Of a DNA stretch of 64,000 nucleotides, positions 1 through 8,117 are shown piece after piece. Made by a program: the position numbers and the translations under genes. The stretch comes from CBDCVO01 sp965223085 (GTDB lineage Bacteria; Pseudomonadota; Gammaproteobacteria; Ga0077536): positions 744,001 to 808,000 of the forward strand of contig OZ244981.1 in the NCBI GenBank assembly GCA_965223085.1, given 5' to 3'. How positions within the stretch are numbered: the first letter of the stretch is position 1; the number at the start of each line of letters is the position of its first letter. Below the pieces are notes generated by a model that saw nothing but the letters and a program-made list of their open reading frames with translations, was not told the origin of the DNA and made no database searches.

Positions 1-1
1 G

Positions 2-538
2 GCAGGCGATCCGATGCTCACTTGGGGCAACTACAAAATCGTCGGCCGGCAACCGCTGTTGGGTTCGATGCATTATCAGTGGCAACCAAACAGTCCCAAT
101 TGGGAATATCCGACCGTCGGCGGCCCGCAAGGCAATAGTTACTTCAACGTTGGTAAATCGCTCATTCCCGAAGTTATCGTCTTAGAAGGCGAGCCGACCG
201 GGTTCCCGCGCGCACCACTCAGTAAACGGCGAGTCTATATCGATGCACGAATGCTGACTTTCCCTCAAGCCATCTCCTTCGATCGCCGCGGCGATACGTG
301 GCGCTCATTCGAGCCCGGATTTAGCCAGTACAACCGTGACGGTAAAGTCCTCATGGACGGTGACCATCCGGTATGGAGCTGGAGTTGGGTTGTCGCCCAC
401 GACGTGCAAACCGATCGCATTACCTATTTCCATCAGGCGGAAAGCTGCAACGGTGGCTGGAAGTCAGATTGGAACATGCACACCGACATGATCAACGAAT
501 ACATGACCGTGCAAGCAATGCGACGACTCGGAACGTAA
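2..538 (+). CDS. DUF1329 family protein, C-terminal part (gene begins before the window)
   Basis: The reading frame is open from base 2, so this is the 3' end of a longer gene; the ATG at 14 is internal. The aromatic-rich tail (YKIVGRQPLLG near the start, then PNWEYP, the WSWSWV stretch and a closing NEYMTVQAMRRLG) is what I recognise from DUF1329. These are exported proteins of about 450 residues with a LolA/LppX-like fold, common in Gammaproteobacteria and often beside RND exporters or fatty-acid genes. The molecular function is not established. A strong hairpin terminator lies about 40 bases after the stop, so this is the last gene of its transcript. Confidence 0.75.
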   Translation, partial: AGDPMLTWGNYKIVGRQPLLGSMHYQWQPNSPNWEYPTVGGPQGNSYFNVGKSLIPEVIVLEGEPTGFPRAPLSKRRVYIDARMLTFPQAISFDRRGDTWRSFEPGFSQYNRDGKVLMDGDHPVWSWSWVVAHDVQTDRITYFHQAESCNGGWKSDWNMHTDMINEYMTVQAMRRLGT

Positions 539-576
539 CTTATCGCCTACGTCCCGTAAGTTTCTACGATGACAGT

Positions 577-606
577 AAAGCCCGGGCTCATGCCCGGGCT
601 TTTTTG
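577..606 (+). terminator. Intrinsic terminator after the DUF1329 gene
   Basis: An 11-bp perfect stem (577-587 pairing with 592-602, core GCCCGGGC) encloses a TCAT loop and runs into a T tract ending at 605. The A-rich left arm and T-rich right arm could let it act in both directions, which would also serve the convergent HU-like gene. Confidence 0.9.
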
Positions 607-727
607 TGTTCTATTTCTCCGCAAACTTGCGTACAAATAGACTGTATTAAGCTATCAGGGCAGCTCGTGATTGTCGCGTACAAAAGCCAAGAGAAATACC
701 GACTAATTACTCAGCCACCCGCCATAT

Positions 728-1057
728 TTATGCGACGGTGTCTTTTAGCGCCTTTAATACAGTGGCACGTACCGAGAGACTCGCCGGTCGTGCATCGACG
801 TGAACCATTTCCCCAGTGAATGGATTGCGCGCCATACCAGCCTTACGCGCCGGTTTTTTCACGCGCCGAAGTTTCACGCCCAGCTCTGGCACGCTCATTT
901 CGCCGGAACCTCGTCCGACGAGGTGACGCACAGCGTGCTCTTTCGTCGCCGATAATACTTGCTGTACTTGCTTCTTAGTCAGACCCGTTTCTTCGGCAAC
1001 CGCCGACAATATCTGACTCTTTGTTTCTTTCTCCTTAATCGCGCCTTTTCGACTCAT
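728..1057 (-). CDS. HU/IHF-family DNA-binding protein
   Basis: The 109-residue basic protein has the HU architecture: an N-terminal helical part (about 1-45, including TKKQVQQVL), then a beta-arm region carrying RNPFTGE at residues 77-83, the family signature that contacts the DNA minor groove. It is longer than classical 90-residue HU, with a lysine-rich N-terminal extension and a VKKPARKAG insertion before the arm. It therefore belongs to the divergent HU-like group rather than hupA/hupB. It is expected to act in the nucleoid, bending DNA as a dimer. The ATG is preceded by GGGAGGAATTGA, a strong ribosome binding site. It is transcribed alone, convergent with the DUF1329 gene. Confidence 0.85.
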   Translation of the reverse strand: MSRKGAIKEKETKSQILSAVAEETGLTKKQVQQVLSATKEHAVRHLVGRGSGEMSVPELGVKLRRVKKPARKAGMARNPFTGEMVHVDARPASLSVRATVLKALKDTVA

Positions 1058-1386
1058 TCAATTCCTCCCGCTTGCTAACCGGAAAGTGGCAACCAAAACT
1101 GCCCCCGTGTGGATAGTAGAGATATAGTGCAAACGCACTCCAAGCTTCATTCCGCGTTTCGAGCGACCACATCCCCCGTTGCTGCGTTTGGTGCCACGTA
1201 TGCCGAGGAATACTGCAGACCTAAACGCGAAAATACTGCCGGCGTACTATAATCCCATAATGCCGCTTTGTAAGCCTTGACACCTCACTTTTTTTGTTAT
1301 TTTTTCGCTAAATTTCCGCTACCCTCCACCTCACCCGACTCACAAATCGTGACGCTTCCAGCGTGACTGCATTTCGGAACAATCGC
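1058..1386. other. Intergenic region between the HU-like gene and the sirtuin
   Basis: No coding sequence is seen. It must hold the promoter of the HU-like gene (minus strand). There is a T-rich tract around 1287-1312 and an imperfect hairpin at 1349-1367 (GTGACGCT, loop TCC, AGCGTGAC, one mismatch) just downstream of the sirtuin stop. That hairpin could be a weak terminator, but no U-run follows it on the minus strand. Confidence 0.5.
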
Positions 1387-2154
1387 TTAAGACGAATTTG
1401 TTAAAGCCAGCCAAAGAACTTCGAGCGCTCCCACAGCACCATTATGGATACGATGTTTTACGACTTTCGAGAGATCAGTTGCGTCAGGATTTATTTCGAC
1501 AGTGACCACCCCAGCACGTGCGCCTTCTACGATAGGGCCGTATATGTACGGAAAACCCGCAGTTGTGCCAATTGCAAATAGCGCATCGAAACCTTTCGTG
1601 AATTCGCACTCGTAGCTAGCTAACGCATCAGCAGGTAACATTTCTCCGAATAGAACAACATTGGGACGCAGCACGCCACGACAACGATCACAACGCGGCG
1701 GTAGTTCTACGAAACCAAATTCCGTGCACTCGCGACGGTCACCGCACGACGTGCAGTAAACGTCCCGCAAAGACCCATGCAATTCAATAACCCGACTGCT
1801 ACCCGCCTGCTGATGAAAACCGTCGATGTTTTGTGTAACCACGATTACTTCGAAAAAGTTTTCTAATAACGCAATGATTTCGTGTGCGCGGTTCGCGCTT
1901 GCGCCGCGACAGGCACGTTCTATTTCGAGCAAATACTTCCAGGTTAATCCGGGGTCGCGGGCAAACGTATCACCGGACAAAATATCTTCGATGGGCATGC
2001 CTTCCGCGCTTGAAATATCGTTATAAAGTCCACCCAAACCGCGATAAACCGGCACACCCGATTCTGCCGATACGCCGGCACCGGTGATGATCGCAAGCCG
2101 CCGGACCGATTCTAAATCCTCGATTAATTGTTTGATTTTCCGTTGAATTTCGAT
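1387..2154 (-). CDS. NAD-dependent protein deacylase, sirtuin family, with a disrupted start
   Basis: A CobB/SIRT5-like sirtuin that would remove acyl groups from lysines using NAD+. Visible motifs are GAGVSAESG and PVYRG (NAD binding), TQNIDGFHQQAG, the catalytic histidine in ELHGS, and a CxxC...CxxC zinc site (CTSC and CDRC). The first usable GTG is at 2055, but the essential GAGVSAESG motif is encoded upstream of it in the same frame. That frame runs back only to a TAA at 2155-2157, with ATG CTC GCT GAG directly before the stop. So either an ATC/ATT codon is used for initiation, or a nonsense mutation sits at codon 5 and the gene is dead. The feature is drawn to the stop-proximal codon. 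The C-terminus looks intact. Confidence 0.75.
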   Translation of the reverse strand: MEIQRKIKQLIEDLESVRRLAIITGAGVSAESGVPVYRGLGGLYNDISSAEGMPIEDILSGDTFARDPGLTWKYLLEIERACRGASANRAHEIIALLENFFEVIVVTQNIDGFHQQAGSSRVIELHGSLRDVYCTSCGDRRECTEFGFVELPPRCDRCRGVLRPNVVLFGEMLPADALASYECEFTKGFDALFAIGTTAGFPYIYGPIVEGARAGVVTVEINPDATDLSKVVKHRIHNGAVGALEVLWLALTNSS

Positions 2155-2262
2155 TTACTCAGCGAGCATCGCCAATGCGCCTAAGGGTGGCCTAGCCAGA
2201 TCACCGTGATAGAGACCGGTGGGCACATCACCACGGAATCCTCCCGACTGCAGTCGTCTCGC

Positions 2263-3417
2263 TCATTGTTGCTGCTTGTCAGCCTCATCCAGCGCACTTA
2301 GTAAACGTAGCACGAGCTCGTCGATATCTTCATGCGTGGCTGAGAGTGGTAATGCCAATAAAACTCGGCGTCCCACGGCGGGGGCGATCAAACCGTGGCG
2401 CAGTGCGCATTGTGCAACCGTTCGCGCAATGCACCTCGCATCGCAATTCTGTATTTGGTCATCTGTGCCTCGACGCAAGAAGTCGAGCGTCGCCAGCAAA
2501 CCTATTTGACTCACATCACCCATCAAGGAATGTGCTTTTATTTTCATCAAGGCCGTTTGAAAACATCTGCTCAGGAGATCTACCCGCTGTGTAAAATTCG
2601 CTGCGATCATCGACGCGATCAACTGCGGCGCAGTTTGTGTCTCGGCACTTCCACTCACCAGCACCATCGCGGCGGGTCGCAATGCAAACGCCTCGCTCGC
2701 ACAGCCTCCGGCGACGCGACCGAAGGTCGCGGTTTCCTCCACGACCAAAGGAATGCCTCGTCTTTGCAACAAATTCGAGACGGAACGATAGTATGAGCCT
2801 GTCGCCCGCAGCAAGCCCGTTTTCAGATTCACAGGACTCGTAACGAAAACGAAACTCACCGTCTGCGGTGGTGAGTGTGCGTCGATAAAGGACTCTAGTT
2901 CCACTACCAGCCGGCTTTCAAACGCGCTCTCGCTTTCACCGATGTGGCGCAAGCCATGGTAGTCCGGCTCACTCAACCCATAAAATGGGTACTCGAGGCG
3001 TGCTCCCCCACGCGCGGCATTCGCCGACATCACCGCATCTAGCATCGATTCACCGGTGGTGATAAACGCTCGACGTTGGTCTGCGCGCGCAAAACTACAC
3101 AACGCGTCCCTCGCAGCCCCCCAATTCGAACTCGCTATGATGCGTGTTCGTCCCGCGTCGCCTAAGGGGCGCGCATCACCGTCACCTCCGGGGCAATCTC
3201 CACGCGCGGCGGTTAACCCCGCGTCACCATGTCCACGCAGCGAGAACGGCGAAAAACCACTGGCGTCTAAGTAATCGCGACCCGTAGCGTCGTAGACACG
3301 CATTGCAGCGCCGTGGGTGAAAACAGGCGGTTTAGCCGCCGCGATAATCAGTGCCTGACGCGCGGCAGCGGCCAAATTCACGGTGCCCGTTACCGTCTCC
3401 TCAATACGCTTTGTCAT
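2263..3417 (-). CDS. Divergent class III aminotransferase homologue lacking the PLP lysine
   Basis: Fold-type I PLP enzyme layout can be followed. An N-terminal substrate-side segment (VYDATGRDYLDASG) comes first. A central strand GIPLVVEETATFGRV corresponds to the usual ADEV.TGFGRTG, and RPAAMVLVSGSAET to the usual PDI...AKGLG. In the last block the Schiff-base lysine is replaced, and the aspartate that holds the pyridine nitrogen is Glu. This 384-residue protein is therefore unlikely to be a normal aminotransferase and may be a pseudoenzyme or a decaying gene. The ATG at 3417 is chosen over the upstream frame start because GGGGAGG sits just before it. The region around residues 55-95 is Arg/Gly-rich and poorly conserved, as if frame-damaged. 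Confidence 0.6.
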   Translation of the reverse strand: MTKRIEETVTGTVNLAAAARQALIIAAAKPPVFTHGAAMRVYDATGRDYLDASGFSPFSLRGHGDAGLTAARGDCPGGDGDARPLGDAGRTRIIASSNWGAARDALCSFARADQRRAFITTGESMLDAVMSANAARGGARLEYPFYGLSEPDYHGLRHIGESESAFESRLVVELESFIDAHSPPQTVSFVFVTSPVNLKTGLLRATGSYYRSVSNLLQRRGIPLVVEETATFGRVAGGCASEAFALRPAAMVLVSGSAETQTAPQLIASMIAANFTQRVDLLSRCFQTALMKIKAHSLMGDVSQIGLLATLDFLRRGTDDQIQNCDARCIARTVAQCALRHGLIAPAVGRRVLLALPLSATHEDIDELVLRLLSALDEADKQQQ

Positions 3418-3733
3418 CCTCCCCGACCCAGATCGTAGTTTACAGCGCTTGCTCAACCTGAGTGTCAAGCATGCCACATAACAACGCAGGACATGCTAAT
3501 AAAATATCTCGGACTTCGCGGCCGCTCGAGAGACGCCCGGATATTGCGCCAGGCGCGCGCTGTGTGTGCCGCTAAGTGGATATCAGGAGATTTTTGATCG
3601 TCGATGGTGGCGCATCGGAAAATACACATGCTAACGCGCTTGTTCGCCAGCGCGGTACTAGTTCGCTCAGCTTCGCCTGGGCTTGTGCCGGATACGAGCC
3701 GACTCACTAATAGGAGTTAGGGGAGTTGACGTT

Positions 3734-3760
3734 CTGGCGTCCCGCGTAACGGGACGCCAG
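3734..3760. terminator. Perfect hairpin between the aminotransferase-like and chemoreceptor genes
   Basis: CTGGCGTCCCG (3734-3744) pairs exactly with CGGGACGCCAG (3750-3760) around a CGTAA loop. It lies about 70 bases downstream of the chemoreceptor stop on the minus strand. No long T-run follows on that strand, so it is a probable but not classical terminator. Confidence 0.5.
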
Positions 3761-3830
3761 CATCTTTAGCGGCTATTCTCGCCAGGCGCCGTAACTTCCG
3801 GGCGGGGTTCTCACAACAACGCCTAAACCT

Positions 3831-5675
3831 TTAGAATTCGTCCCAATTTTCACCGTCGGCGGCGCTACTGCCCGCGCCACCGGCGGCGGCGACCTTTTTG
3901 GCAACTTTTTGCTCGGGCGGTGAAGAGGTGTTTTGATTCTGTGTCCAAGGACGATCTTTGCCGCGTCGCTCGCCAAACGCCTCACCCTGCTGTTCCCCCG
4001 CGTCCGCACCGGTATCGAAAAGTGAGATCAAGCGTTGCAGGTTTCGAGACTCTTCGTCCATCGCCTCGCTCGCGGCCGCCGACTCTTCGACCAAGGATGC
4101 GTTTTGCTGGGTCACTTGTTCGATTTGAATAATGGCCTTATTCACCTGCTCCACGCCCGCGGACTGCTCGGCCGAGGCATTGGCAATTTCGCCAACGATG
4201 TCGCTAACTTTTTGCACTGCTTGAACGATACTGGTCAATGACGTCCCAGATTGATTGACGAGTCGTGCACCTTCTTCAACCTTTGAGACGCTATCTTGGA
4301 TGAGTACTTTAATTTCTTTTGCGGCGACCGCGCTGCGCTGCGCTAAGTTGCGCACTTCGCTCGCGACTACAGCGAAGCCACGTCCATGCTCGCCGGCTCG
4401 TGCCGCTTCTACCGCCGCATTCAACGCCAATAAGTTCGTTTGAAATGCGATCTCATCAATAACGCCGATAATATCAGCGATTTTGGTACTGGATTCGTTA
4501 ATCTGATCCATCGCCGCAACGGCGTCAGTCACGACGGCGCCGCCCGTTTCTGCTTCAGAACGAGCACTAAACGCCAATTCTTTTGCCTGTTCCGCATTGC
4601 CAGCGTTTTGCTGCACGGTACCCGTGATCTCTTCCATCGACGCGGCGGTTCGTTCTAGCGATCCCGCCTGCTGCTCTGTACGCGTTGAAAGTTCCAAATT
4701 CCCTTTCGCAATTTCGGCGGCAGAGTTACTCACTGCAGAAGAGACGCCACCGATCTCGGTAACCATCTTTAGAAGTTTGGATATGCATCCGTTCACCGCT
4801 TCCTGTAACAGTTTGAAGTTACCCGCATACTCTCCTTCCATTGGGACCGTCAAGTCGCCCGCGGCGATCGCCTCCATCGATTGCATGGTCGCACTCATAA
4901 GGGACTCGAGCTCCATTCCTTCGCGTTTTTGCGCAGTGATGTCGGTAGCGAACTTGATGACCTTGGTCAGTTCACCCTCAGGCCCAAAGACGGGGTTGTA
5001 GCTCGCTTGAATCCAGATCTCCTCGCCGTCCTTGCGGATCCGCTTGTATTCACCGGCATCGAACTGCCCGCTTTGCAGCTTCGTCCAAAACTGCTGGTAT
5101 TCCGGCCCGGCCGCATAACCCGGCTCGACAAACATGCGATGATGCTGCCCCTTTATTTCATCGAGCGTATAACCGAGCGCGCTTAAGAAATTGTCATTCG
5201 CGGTCAGGATCGTTCCATCCTTCTCAAATTCGATCACCGCTTGAGCACGTCCAATGGCGATGACGATCGCCGCCGCTTCCGCCGCGGCACATTTTTGCGC
5301 GGTGATATCGGTAGCAAACTTGATGACCTTGGTCAGTTCACCGTCAGGCCCAAAGACGGGGTTGTAGCTCGCTTGAATCCAGATCTCCTCGCCGTCCTTG
5401 CGGATCCGCTTGTATTCACCGGCATCGAACTGCCCGCTTTTCAGCTTCGCCCAAAACTGTTGGTATTCCGGCCCGGCCGCATAACCCGGCTCGACAAACA
5501 TGCGGTGATGCTGTCCCTTTATTTCATCGAGCGTATAACCGAGTGCGTTTAAGAAATTGTCATTCGCGGTTATGATCGTCCCATCGGTGTGGAATTCGAT
5601 TACTGCTTGGACGCGGTCAATTGCGGTGACGACACCGCGTAGTTCGGCGAGTTCTGCGGTTGACTCCGTAGTCAT
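3831..5675 (-). CDS. Soluble methyl-accepting chemotaxis protein with two PAS domains
   Basis: A 614-residue cytoplasmic chemoreceptor of the Aer/PAS type. Two PAS-PAC units (about residues 15-130 and 137-252) are nearly identical, each with the block GYTLDEIKGQHHRMFVEPGY and ending in FATDITAQK. They are followed by a HAMP-like linker (IAAGDLTVPMEGEY) and a signalling hairpin whose tip contains the conserved EIAFQTNLLALNAAVEAARAGE. There is no transmembrane segment. The tail ends in NWDEF, resembling the NWETF-type CheR/CheB tether of E. coli Tar and Tsr, on a flexible Ala/Gly-rich linker. The PAS domains probably bind heme or flavin; the ligand is inferred. The ATG at 5675 has ACGGAG 7-8 bases upstream and replaces a longer frame start with poor coding character. 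Confidence 0.9.
   Translation of the reverse strand: MTTESTAELAELRGVVTAIDRVQAVIEFHTDGTIITANDNFLNALGYTLDEIKGQHHRMFVEPGYAAGPEYQQFWAKLKSGQFDAGEYKRIRKDGEEIWIQASYNPVFGPDGELTKVIKFATDITAQKCAAAEAAAIVIAIGRAQAVIEFEKDGTILTANDNFLSALGYTLDEIKGQHHRMFVEPGYAAGPEYQQFWTKLQSGQFDAGEYKRIRKDGEEIWIQASYNPVFGPEGELTKVIKFATDITAQKREGMELESLMSATMQSMEAIAAGDLTVPMEGEYAGNFKLLQEAVNGCISKLLKMVTEIGGVSSAVSNSAAEIAKGNLELSTRTEQQAGSLERTAASMEEITGTVQQNAGNAEQAKELAFSARSEAETGGAVVTDAVAAMDQINESSTKIADIIGVIDEIAFQTNLLALNAAVEAARAGEHGRGFAVVASEVRNLAQRSAVAAKEIKVLIQDSVSKVEEGARLVNQSGTSLTSIVQAVQKVSDIVGEIANASAEQSAGVEQVNKAIIQIEQVTQQNASLVEESAAASEAMDEESRNLQRLISLFDTGADAGEQQGEAFGERRGKDRPWTQNQNTSSPPEQKVAKKVAAAGGAGSSAADGENWDEF
4931..5610. repeat. 366-bp direct repeat inside the chemoreceptor (PAS duplication)
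   Basis: The DNA from about 4931 recurs from about 5297 with an offset of exactly 366 bp (122 codons). The copies differ at scattered, mostly silent positions such as gtgatgtcggtagcgaac against gtgatatcggtagcaaac. This is recent tandem duplication of one PAS-PAC module or gene conversion between two. Confidence 0.9.
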
Positions 5676-5834
5676 TATATTCTCCGTAATCGGCGGCGAC
5701 TGACGCGCTACCAGGGTTTCGAGGTTATGTGTAACATCCGAACATGTCGGCCGTCGATTCTGTTTCTTGAGGCGCAGATAATGCGCCACGGTTCCGCAGC
5801 GACGGTGATAGATTGACCGAGTTGTCGTAACGCC

Positions 5835-6812
5835 ATGAGTGAACAACCATCAGACCAAATTCCGGGCGAACTTCAGCCTACCGCCGGTGACGTTGATTAC
5901 GATCTGGAAGAAATCCTCAATGCGGTGGTATCAGTGCGCTCGCGCATCCCGGATGATGCCTTCACTGCACCTATTCTCGGCACTGAGCGGGCCGGTCACG
6001 GGGTTTTGGTGGCTGAAGACGGCTTGGTCGCAACCATCGGGTACTTAGTCACCGAGGCCGATGAAATTTGGCTCGTCGACAGTTCCGGTGCGGTCGTGCC
6101 CGGACACGTCGTCGGCTACGACTATGAAACCGGCTTCGGCTTGGTGCAAGCGCTCAAACGATTACCGAGCCGCCCGGTTCAAATCGGTAGCGCTGAAGAA
6201 TTATTGCCTGGTGACGAAATCATCGTCGCCGGCTATGGCGGTGCGCGCCAATCGCTAAAAGCCCATGTCGTCGCGAAACAAGAATTCGCCGGTTATTGGG
6301 AATATGTAATCGACGAAGCCATCTACACCACCCCGCCCCATCCTAACTGGGGCGGTGCCGGCTTGATCGGCCTGGATGGCACGCTATGCGGGATCGCATC
6401 TTTGTACATCGACAACATTGCGACACGTACCGGCAACCTCCATGGCAATATGATCGTTCCCATCGATTTGCTTTTGCCGATAATGAACGACCTACTGCGC
6501 TACGGCTATCCGCTCAAGCCGCCCCGTCCGTGGCTCGGTGTGTTCGTCACAGAAGCCGAGGAAGAGCTAATCATCGCCGGTATGTACGCGAATGGCCCCG
6601 CAGAGCGCAGTGAACTCCGCGAGGGTGACGTCGTATTAGCTGTCGCGGGTGAACCCGTGAATTCCCTAGCACCATTTTTTCGCAAAATTTGGTCACTCGG
6701 AGAGGCCGGTGTGCAAGTGCCGTTGACCGTCAGCCGCGGTAGCCAAATACTCGAAGCGCAGGTTGCCACCGTCGACCGCCGCCAATTCTGGAAAGGCCCA
6801 CAACTGCATTAG
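5835..6812 (+). CDS. HtrA/DegP-like trypsin-fold protein with PDZ domain, catalytic triad lost
   Basis: 325 residues with an S1C protease-like domain (about 30-215) and a PDZ domain (about 225-315, PRPWLGVFV... AERSELREGDVVLAVAGEPVNS). The three catalytic positions are all changed. The TxxHV-type histidine block reads ATIGYLVTEAD. The Asp block (D...DLA) reads DYETGFGLVQ. The GNSGG serine block reads PNWGGAGL, with Trp in place of Ser. No signal peptide is visible, so it is probably cytoplasmic. It may act as a PDZ-mediated chaperone or scaffold; this is inference. It is divergent from the chemoreceptor (159 bp between starts) and followed after 20 bp by a methyltransferase gene, probably an operon. 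Confidence 0.75.
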   Translation: MSEQPSDQIPGELQPTAGDVDYDLEEILNAVVSVRSRIPDDAFTAPILGTERAGHGVLVAEDGLVATIGYLVTEADEIWLVDSSGAVVPGHVVGYDYETGFGLVQALKRLPSRPVQIGSAEELLPGDEIIVAGYGGARQSLKAHVVAKQEFAGYWEYVIDEAIYTTPPHPNWGGAGLIGLDGTLCGIASLYIDNIATRTGNLHGNMIVPIDLLLPIMNDLLRYGYPLKPPRPWLGVFVTEAEEELIIAGMYANGPAERSELREGDVVLAVAGEPVNSLAPFFRKIWSLGEAGVQVPLTVSRGSQILEAQVATVDRRQFWKGPQLH

Positions 6813-6832
6813 ACCGGATACGGGCTAAGCTC

Positions 6833-7459
6833 ATGGATAAACTCGTACAAACAGTGCTCGAAGACTATGCGCAGCGGATGGCGTACGAAAAAACGCTGAT
6901 GCAAGAACTAAGCGACGAACAATTCGACCAACGCATCGATGAGTTTTTGCTACCCGTGGGCGTAGATACCGGTCAGTTTCTGCACAGCCTAATCCGCGGC
7001 AGCCAGGCAAAATGCATCGTTGAACTTGGTGCATCGTATGGATATTCCACCATTTGGCTGGCCGACGCGGCCCGGGAGGTGGGTGGGCACGTTATGAGCC
7101 TGGAACTCAACGAAGACAAACACGCGTACGCCAAAATGCAAATGGAACGCGCCGGCTTGCAAGATCACGTCACGTTTGTGACTGGCGAAGCAATGCAAAG
7201 CTTGACTCAGATTTCTTCCGTGATCGATTTCGCATTGCTCGATTTGTGGAAAAACCTCTATATAAAATGCTTCGACTTACTGTATCCGCGCTTGGCATCG
7301 GGTGCTTATGTGGTTGCGGACAACATGATCTATCCGCCTAGCCTGAGCAATTGGGCCGCAGACTACCAAGCACATGTGCGCCAACATGAGGCGGTCGAAT
7401 CCGTATGTATGACGATTGGCAGCGGCCTTGAAGTAACGCATAAGCTTGCTCACAAATAG
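6833..7459 (+). CDS. SAM-dependent O-methyltransferase-like protein
   Basis: 208 residues with a class I methyltransferase fold of the CCoAOMT/Methyltransf_24 type. Motif I is VELGASYGYSTIWLA (about residues 64-78), the acidic SAM-ribose residue is in MSLELNEDK, and the metal/catalytic strand reads FALLDLWK, followed by YVVADNMIYP. The usual LIDxDK block is altered to LLDLWK, so the substrate is uncertain. It starts 20 bp after the HtrA-like gene and is probably co-transcribed with it. No metabolic context shows the substrate. Confidence 0.75.
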   Translation: MDKLVQTVLEDYAQRMAYEKTLMQELSDEQFDQRIDEFLLPVGVDTGQFLHSLIRGSQAKCIVELGASYGYSTIWLADAAREVGGHVMSLELNEDKHAYAKMQMERAGLQDHVTFVTGEAMQSLTQISSVIDFALLDLWKNLYIKCFDLLYPRLASGAYVVADNMIYPPSLSNWAADYQAHVRQHEAVESVCMTIGSGLEVTHKLAHK

Positions 7460-7461
7460 CA

Positions 7462-7975
7462 TCAAGCGGTAAGACACAATTCGTCTTCGACTGCCACTAA
7501 TGTGGCGGTCGCCGCGGCCGCTTGCAACTGCATCGCTCCGATCGTACCGGCGACGCCTTCGGTGGTATGCACGAGGCGTTGCGCGGTTTTCCGAGCGCCT
7601 CGCGTATACGCTCTCGCGACACATCGTTGCGACTTGTTCGATAACATCGCTCAATAGAAAATCTGCTGATTCCAATTTCAATGCGCCCGCGTCAATACCT
7701 TCGCGCACCTCTTTCGGTATCGTACGCGAAGTTTGCAGTATGACAGGCAAGGTGCTTAAAGCTTGATCGGCCTTGATGCGACGCCGAACTTCTAGACCAT
7801 CGAGGTCTGGCATTACCCGATCGAGCAACACCGCTTCGTAGTGGTCTGGATCAGTTTTGATTTTTTGCCACGCGCTGGCGCCACTCGCGCACAGGTCGAG
7901 CACATAACCGGAGTCCGCAAGATAATTGTCAATCAGCGCCAAATTGAACGACTCATCGTCGACGACGAGAACCTT
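7462..7975 (-). pseudogene. Remnant of two-component genes: receiver domain joined to a histidine-kinase piece
   Basis: Reading on the minus strand from 7975, the frame gives KVLVVDDESFNLALIDNYLADSGY and later AVLLDRVMPDLDGLEV, the acidic pocket and phospho-acceptor Asp of a CheY-like receiver. The codon before KVLVVDD is TAG where ATG is expected (ATAG for ATG would be a one-base insertion), and no other start exists. After GIDAGA the sequence continues LKLESADFLLSDVIEQVATM. This resembles the end of a HisKA dimerisation domain rather than the end of a receiver, and the frame then degenerates into Arg-rich text. I read this as a deletion chimera of a response regulator and a sensor kinase, not a working gene. 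Confidence 0.65.
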
Positions 7976-8117
7976 CTATATTGACCTATCCAGTTACGGT
8001 GATCGCGACGTCGTGAGACCCGGAAATCTAGCGGCGCTAGCAACAAAAACATGAGGCGCGATGAGCTACGACCCCACAGCGCCGAGCAGTGCGGTCAATA
8101 CCGTCGCGACGTTACTC

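Noticed and set aside
4931..5610. Repeated DNA as a CRISPR-like or satellite array
   Set aside because: The two long copies are the PAS domains of one chemoreceptor; the repeat period equals one domain and the differences are mostly silent.
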